Source: Natronohydrobacter sp. (lineage in GTDB: Bacteria; Pseudomonadota; Alphaproteobacteria; Rhodobacterales; Rhodobacteraceae). From it: DNA of 6,729 nucleotides. Below the pieces are notes generated by a model that saw nothing but the letters and a program-made list of their open reading frames with translations, searched no databases and had not been told where the DNA came from. This document shows, one piece after another, positions 5,713-6,729 of the stretch. Position 1 is the stretch's first letter. Each line of letters begins with the position of its first letter. The position numbers and the translations under genes were made by a program. The stretch spans positions 1-6,729 of the forward strand of contig SKIM01000117.1 of the NCBI GenBank assembly GCA_007116445.1, in the 5' to 3' direction.

Positions 5713-6729
5713 TCATGACAGCCCGTCTTTCTCTTCGTCTTTCTGCTCCTCCATCTGCTCGGTCATCTCGGTCAGAACCGCTTCAACAGTGGCCGCGGAG
5801 ACGACAGGCGAGACGGGCGCATAGGGACCGCTTTCGGCCACGGAAGGCGCAGGACGTTGGGTCATGCGATAGAGCGCGTAAAGCGCCAGCAAGGCTGTCA
5901 GCGAGATGATGAACAGGAAAAAGCCCGAAGGCCCGATCACGCTCATGATCCAACCGATCGCCAGTGGCCCGACAATCGCACCCAAACCATTGACGAACAA
6001 CAGCCCCCCAGACACAGCCGCCATCTGGTCCGTGTCGACATAGTCATTCGTATAAGCCACCAGCAGCGAATAAAGCGGATTCGAGATTCCCCCGATGATG
6101 AGCGCCACCCCCAGAAGCCAGAAGAAGCTCAGATCGACCAGCACTGCAAACGCGCCCGCCCCAGTGCCGATCAGGGCGACGGCCACCAGCAGCTTGCGGC
6201 GGTCCATCTTGTCCGACAGCCAGCCAATCGGATATTGGAACACCAGCCCTCCGAAATAGATCGCCGCAGTGAAGATCGAGATCTCAAGGATGCTCAGCCC
6301 GGCTTCTGTGCCCCAAACCGCAGTCATCCCGAAAAGCGCCGAAAAGACCCCGCCCATCAGGAAAATCCCGACCACCCCGAGCGGAGAGACATCGTAGAGT
6401 TCGCGGATCGACATCGAACGCGTGGTGCCGAAGGTCGGGGCGGGGCTGATCGACAAGAGGATCGGCGCGAAGGCCAGCGACACCAGCACTGAAGGGATAA
6501 TGAAGAGCAGGAATCCGGCCGGATCCGCGAAGTTGATCAGCGCCTGGGCCGCGATGATGCCCAGCATCTGCACGATCATGTAAAGTGACAGCGCCTGCCC
6601 GCGATTTTCGTTGCTGGCGGTGTTGTTCAGCCAGCTTTCCGCCGTCACATAGACCCCCGAGAAAGCGAAGCCGATCAACACGCGCAGCACGGTCCATGCA
6701 ATCCAGTCGGGGATGGCGGCATAGAGCAC
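5713..6729 (-). CDS. Major facilitator superfamily transporter (N-terminus outside window)
   Basis: The 338 visible residues are an inner-membrane protein with about nine hydrophobic segments, equivalent to roughly TM4 to TM12 of a 12-helix MFS carrier; the first helices and the true start lie beyond 6729. The codon at the window edge is GTG but lies inside the protein. Family marks are ESWLN (31-35 of the visible part), RGQALSLY (43-50), and the loop motif GWLSDKMDRRK (169-179), which fits the conserved G-x-x-S-D-x-x-x-R-R loop between helices of a half. The ESWLN...RGQALSLYM arrangement resembles the YcaD-like branch of MFS, whose substrates are mostly unknown. The protein ends in a soluble tail of about 45 residues that becomes strongly acidic and Glu/Asp/Lys-rich. 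Substrate and direction cannot be read from the sequence. It is upstream of, and codirectional with, the DUF924 gene. Confidence 0.9.
   Translation of the reverse strand: MLYAAIPDWIAWTVLRVLIGFAFSGVYVTAESWLNNTASNENRGQALSLYMIVQMLGIIAAQALINFADPAGFLLFIIPSVLVSLAFAPILLSISPAPTFGTTRSMSIRELYDVSPLGVVGIFLMGGVFSALFGMTAVWGTEAGLSILEISIFTAAIYFGGLVFQYPIGWLSDKMDRRKLLVAVALIGTGAGAFAVLVDLSFFWLLGVALIIGGISNPLYSLLVAYTNDYVDTDQMAAVSGGLLFVNGLGAIVGPLAIGWIMSVIGPSGFFLFIISLTALLALYALYRMTQRPAPSVAESGPYAPVSPVVSAATVEAVLTEMTEQMEEQKDEEKDGLS

Noticed and set aside
5256..6492. Two plus-strand open frames of 217 and 211 codons (5256-5909 and 5857-6492) opposite the DUF924 and transporter genes
   Set aside because: Both are in register with the real minus-strand genes. 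The second is a polar Arg/Asp/Gln-rich mirror of hydrophobic transmembrane codons, a typical antisense artefact.
1..6729. Search for tRNA, CRISPR repeats, insertion sequences or attachment sites
   Set aside because: No repeated spacer pattern, transposase motif, long terminal repeats or cloverleaf-like segment was visible; coding genes fill nearly all of the window.

Overview
The window looks like ordinary chromosomal DNA from an alphaproteobacterium, most likely of the Rhodobacterales/Paracoccaceae type. The support is a GC-rich composition (roughly 60% by eye), GC-biased third codon positions, a UvrA with alphaproteobacterial-style sequence features, an E3 ending in the HPTLSE/GRALHF style of those bacteria, and a possible relative of the Rhodobacter-type LexA box upstream of uvrA. 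No mobile element, CRISPR array, tRNA, rRNA or sign of recent transfer was seen.

Layout from left to right. Positions 1-2844 (minus strand) hold uvrA, the damage-recognition ATPase of nucleotide excision repair; only its last few codons are cut off by the window edge. A 214-base divergent intergenic region follows, with a candidate uvrA promoter, a one-mismatch LexA-type box and a weaker promoter for the opposite gene. Positions 3059-3421 (plus strand) encode a small single-domain rhodanese with catalytic Cys81. An 87-base convergent gap contains two GC-rich hairpins. Positions 3509-4903 (minus) hold lpdA, a complete dihydrolipoyl dehydrogenase. Its leader carries a near-perfect 30-bp palindrome just upstream of a strong Shine-Dalgarno. 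Positions 5022-5600 (minus) encode a DUF924-family protein, followed directly by an 11-bp perfect hairpin that probably ends its transcript. Positions 5713-6729 (minus) are the C-terminal three quarters of a major facilitator transporter whose start lies outside the window.

The genes do not form an obvious single pathway: DNA repair, sulfur transfer, 2-oxo-acid dehydrogenase E3, an uncharacterised protein and a transporter. The three right-hand genes run in the same direction. However, the hairpin behind the DUF924 gene and the separate leader in front of lpdA suggest that lpdA is its own transcription unit. No E1 or E2 gene of a 2-oxo-acid dehydrogenase lies beside lpdA in the window.

I did not find a credible new multi-gene system. 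The observations most worth checking are regulatory: the lpdA leader palindrome, the putative SOS box of uvrA, and the overlapping hairpins between the DUF924 gene and lpdA. Several long open frames opposite the real genes are explained by codon register and are rejected.
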